Below are positions 6,789 to 6,977 of a stretch of 6,977 nt of DNA, in pieces. Origin of the DNA: Clostridia bacterium (GTDB lineage Bacteria > Bacillota > Clostridia > Oscillospirales > Acutalibacteraceae); contig JAGBSR010000210.1 in assembly GCA_017631745.1 (NCBI GenBank), positions 1-6,977 on the forward strand, given 5' to 3'. Position 1 is the stretch's first letter. Every line of letters starts with the position of its first letter. The notes beneath the pieces are model-generated. The model was not told where the DNA came from. It searched no databases and saw nothing but the letters and a program-made list of their open reading frames with translations. A program made the position numbers and the translations under genes.

Positions 6789-6791
6789 CTT
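6774..6791 (-). promoter_or_regulatory. Hairpin competing with the terminator-like stem
   Basis: AAGGTG and CACCTT are perfect 6-bp arms around a 6-nt homopolymer loop (AAAAAA in the minus-strand RNA). Its CACCTT arm in that RNA is the same segment that forms the 5' arm of the terminator-like hairpin, so the two structures exclude each other. Confidence 0.4.
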
Positions 6792-6816
6792 ACTCCACAT
6801 AAAAAGCGTGCTTAGT

Positions 6817-6831
6817 CTGTCATTATGACAG
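6817..6831. repeat. Perfect 15-bp palindrome CTGTCATTATGACAG
   Basis: Two 7-bp arms flank one central T. It lies in the right-hand gap, and a weak extended -10-like TGTCATAAT (minus strand, 6830-6822) falls inside it, without a good -35 box. It may be an operator. Alternatively it is the top of a hairpin closed by outer GTGC/GCAC pairs with a 5-nt bulge (6808-6834) that is followed on the minus strand by GCTTTTT, so it could also be a weak terminator. Confidence 0.4.
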
Positions 6832-6929
6832 CACATAACGGTTTAAACGGCAAGCAGAAATCTTCTCGGTCAATCTTCATAAAACAATAAAATCTGAATA
6901 ATTCGGTTATTAATCTTCAATATGGATTC

Positions 6930-6941
6930 AGCGATTTCGCT
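6930..6941. repeat. Inverted repeat AGCGA-TT-TCGCT at the edge of the right-end promoter
   Basis: Perfect 5-bp arms around TT touch the first base of the -35 box of the rightward promoter at 6941. This could be a regulator site, but short repeats like this also occur by chance. Confidence 0.25.
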
Positions 6942-6969
6942 TTACTATATATCCTGAAAATGCTATAAT
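6941..6969 (+). promoter_or_regulatory. Outward-facing sigma-A-type promoter at the right edge
   Basis: TTTACT (6941-6946) and a perfect TATAAT (6964-6969) are separated by exactly 17 bp, with an extended -10 TG at 6961-6962. Transcription would start near 6976 and leave the window, so a gene on the + strand, transcribed away from the xyl operon, should lie just to the right. Confidence 0.6.
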
Positions 6970-6977
6970 GCAGATAT

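Noticed and set aside
6841..6848. GTTTAAAC palindrome in the right-hand gap.
   Set aside because: An 8-bp AT-rich palindrome without extended arms is common in such sequence and gives no basis for a functional call.
6324..6910. Shared TTCGGTT word near the xylA operator (6326-6332) and in the right-hand gap (6902-6908), considered as one regulator's site.
   Set aside because: The similarity stops after seven bases, the second copy has no inverted partner, and such a short match is expected by chance.

Overview
The window looks like chromosomal DNA from a plant-fibre-degrading Gram-positive anaerobe of the Clostridia, probably a gut or rumen Oscillospirales/Ruminococcus-type bacterium. This rests on the GH3, esterase, xylose isomerase and xylulokinase content, the strong AGGAGG-type ribosome binding sites, the sigma-A-like promoter upstream of xylA, the AT-rich gene gaps and the class II type of the xylose isomerase. 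No rRNA, tRNA, mobile element or CRISPR array was seen, and the genus cannot be fixed from the sequence alone.

Layout. On the + strand, bases 1-1488 hold the 3' end of a GH3 beta-glycosidase gene (cut by the window edge) followed by an intracellular-looking alpha/beta-hydrolase esterase. On the - strand, a three-gene operon runs leftward from a clear promoter at about 6347-6376: xylA (xylose isomerase, 6312-5002), xylB (xylulokinase, 4991-3543) and a secreted heparinase II/III-family protein (3529-1538). The two transcription units converge on a shared, apparently bidirectional terminator at 1498-1535. Upstream of the xyl promoter lie a terminator (6386-6431), a small unrecognised minus-strand ORF (6455-6721), and a right-hand gap (6722-6977) rich in hairpins and palindromes. 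That gap also contains an outward-facing promoter that reads off the right end.

Function. The GH3 enzyme and the esterase fit removal of terminal sugars and acyl groups from hemicellulose oligosaccharides. XylA and XylB then convert xylose to xylulose 5-phosphate for the pentose phosphate pathway. The odd member is the heparinase II/III-like protein, a family associated with lyase cleavage of uronic-acid polymers, sitting in the same operon as xylose catabolism. All three intra-operon junctions share one design: the upstream stop codon is built into the Shine-Dalgarno sequence of the next gene.

Less certain parts. The 88-aa ORF at 6455-6721 has only a TTG start with no clear ribosome binding site. 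A better start (GTG at 6788, or ATG at 6800) lies in another frame, separated from it by one base in a T7 run. The same run is also the U-tract of a terminator-like hairpin that competes with a second hairpin. This stretch is therefore either a frameshifted small gene or a transcription attenuator. No regulator or transporter gene is visible in the window; a regulator could lie just beyond the right edge, behind the outward promoter.
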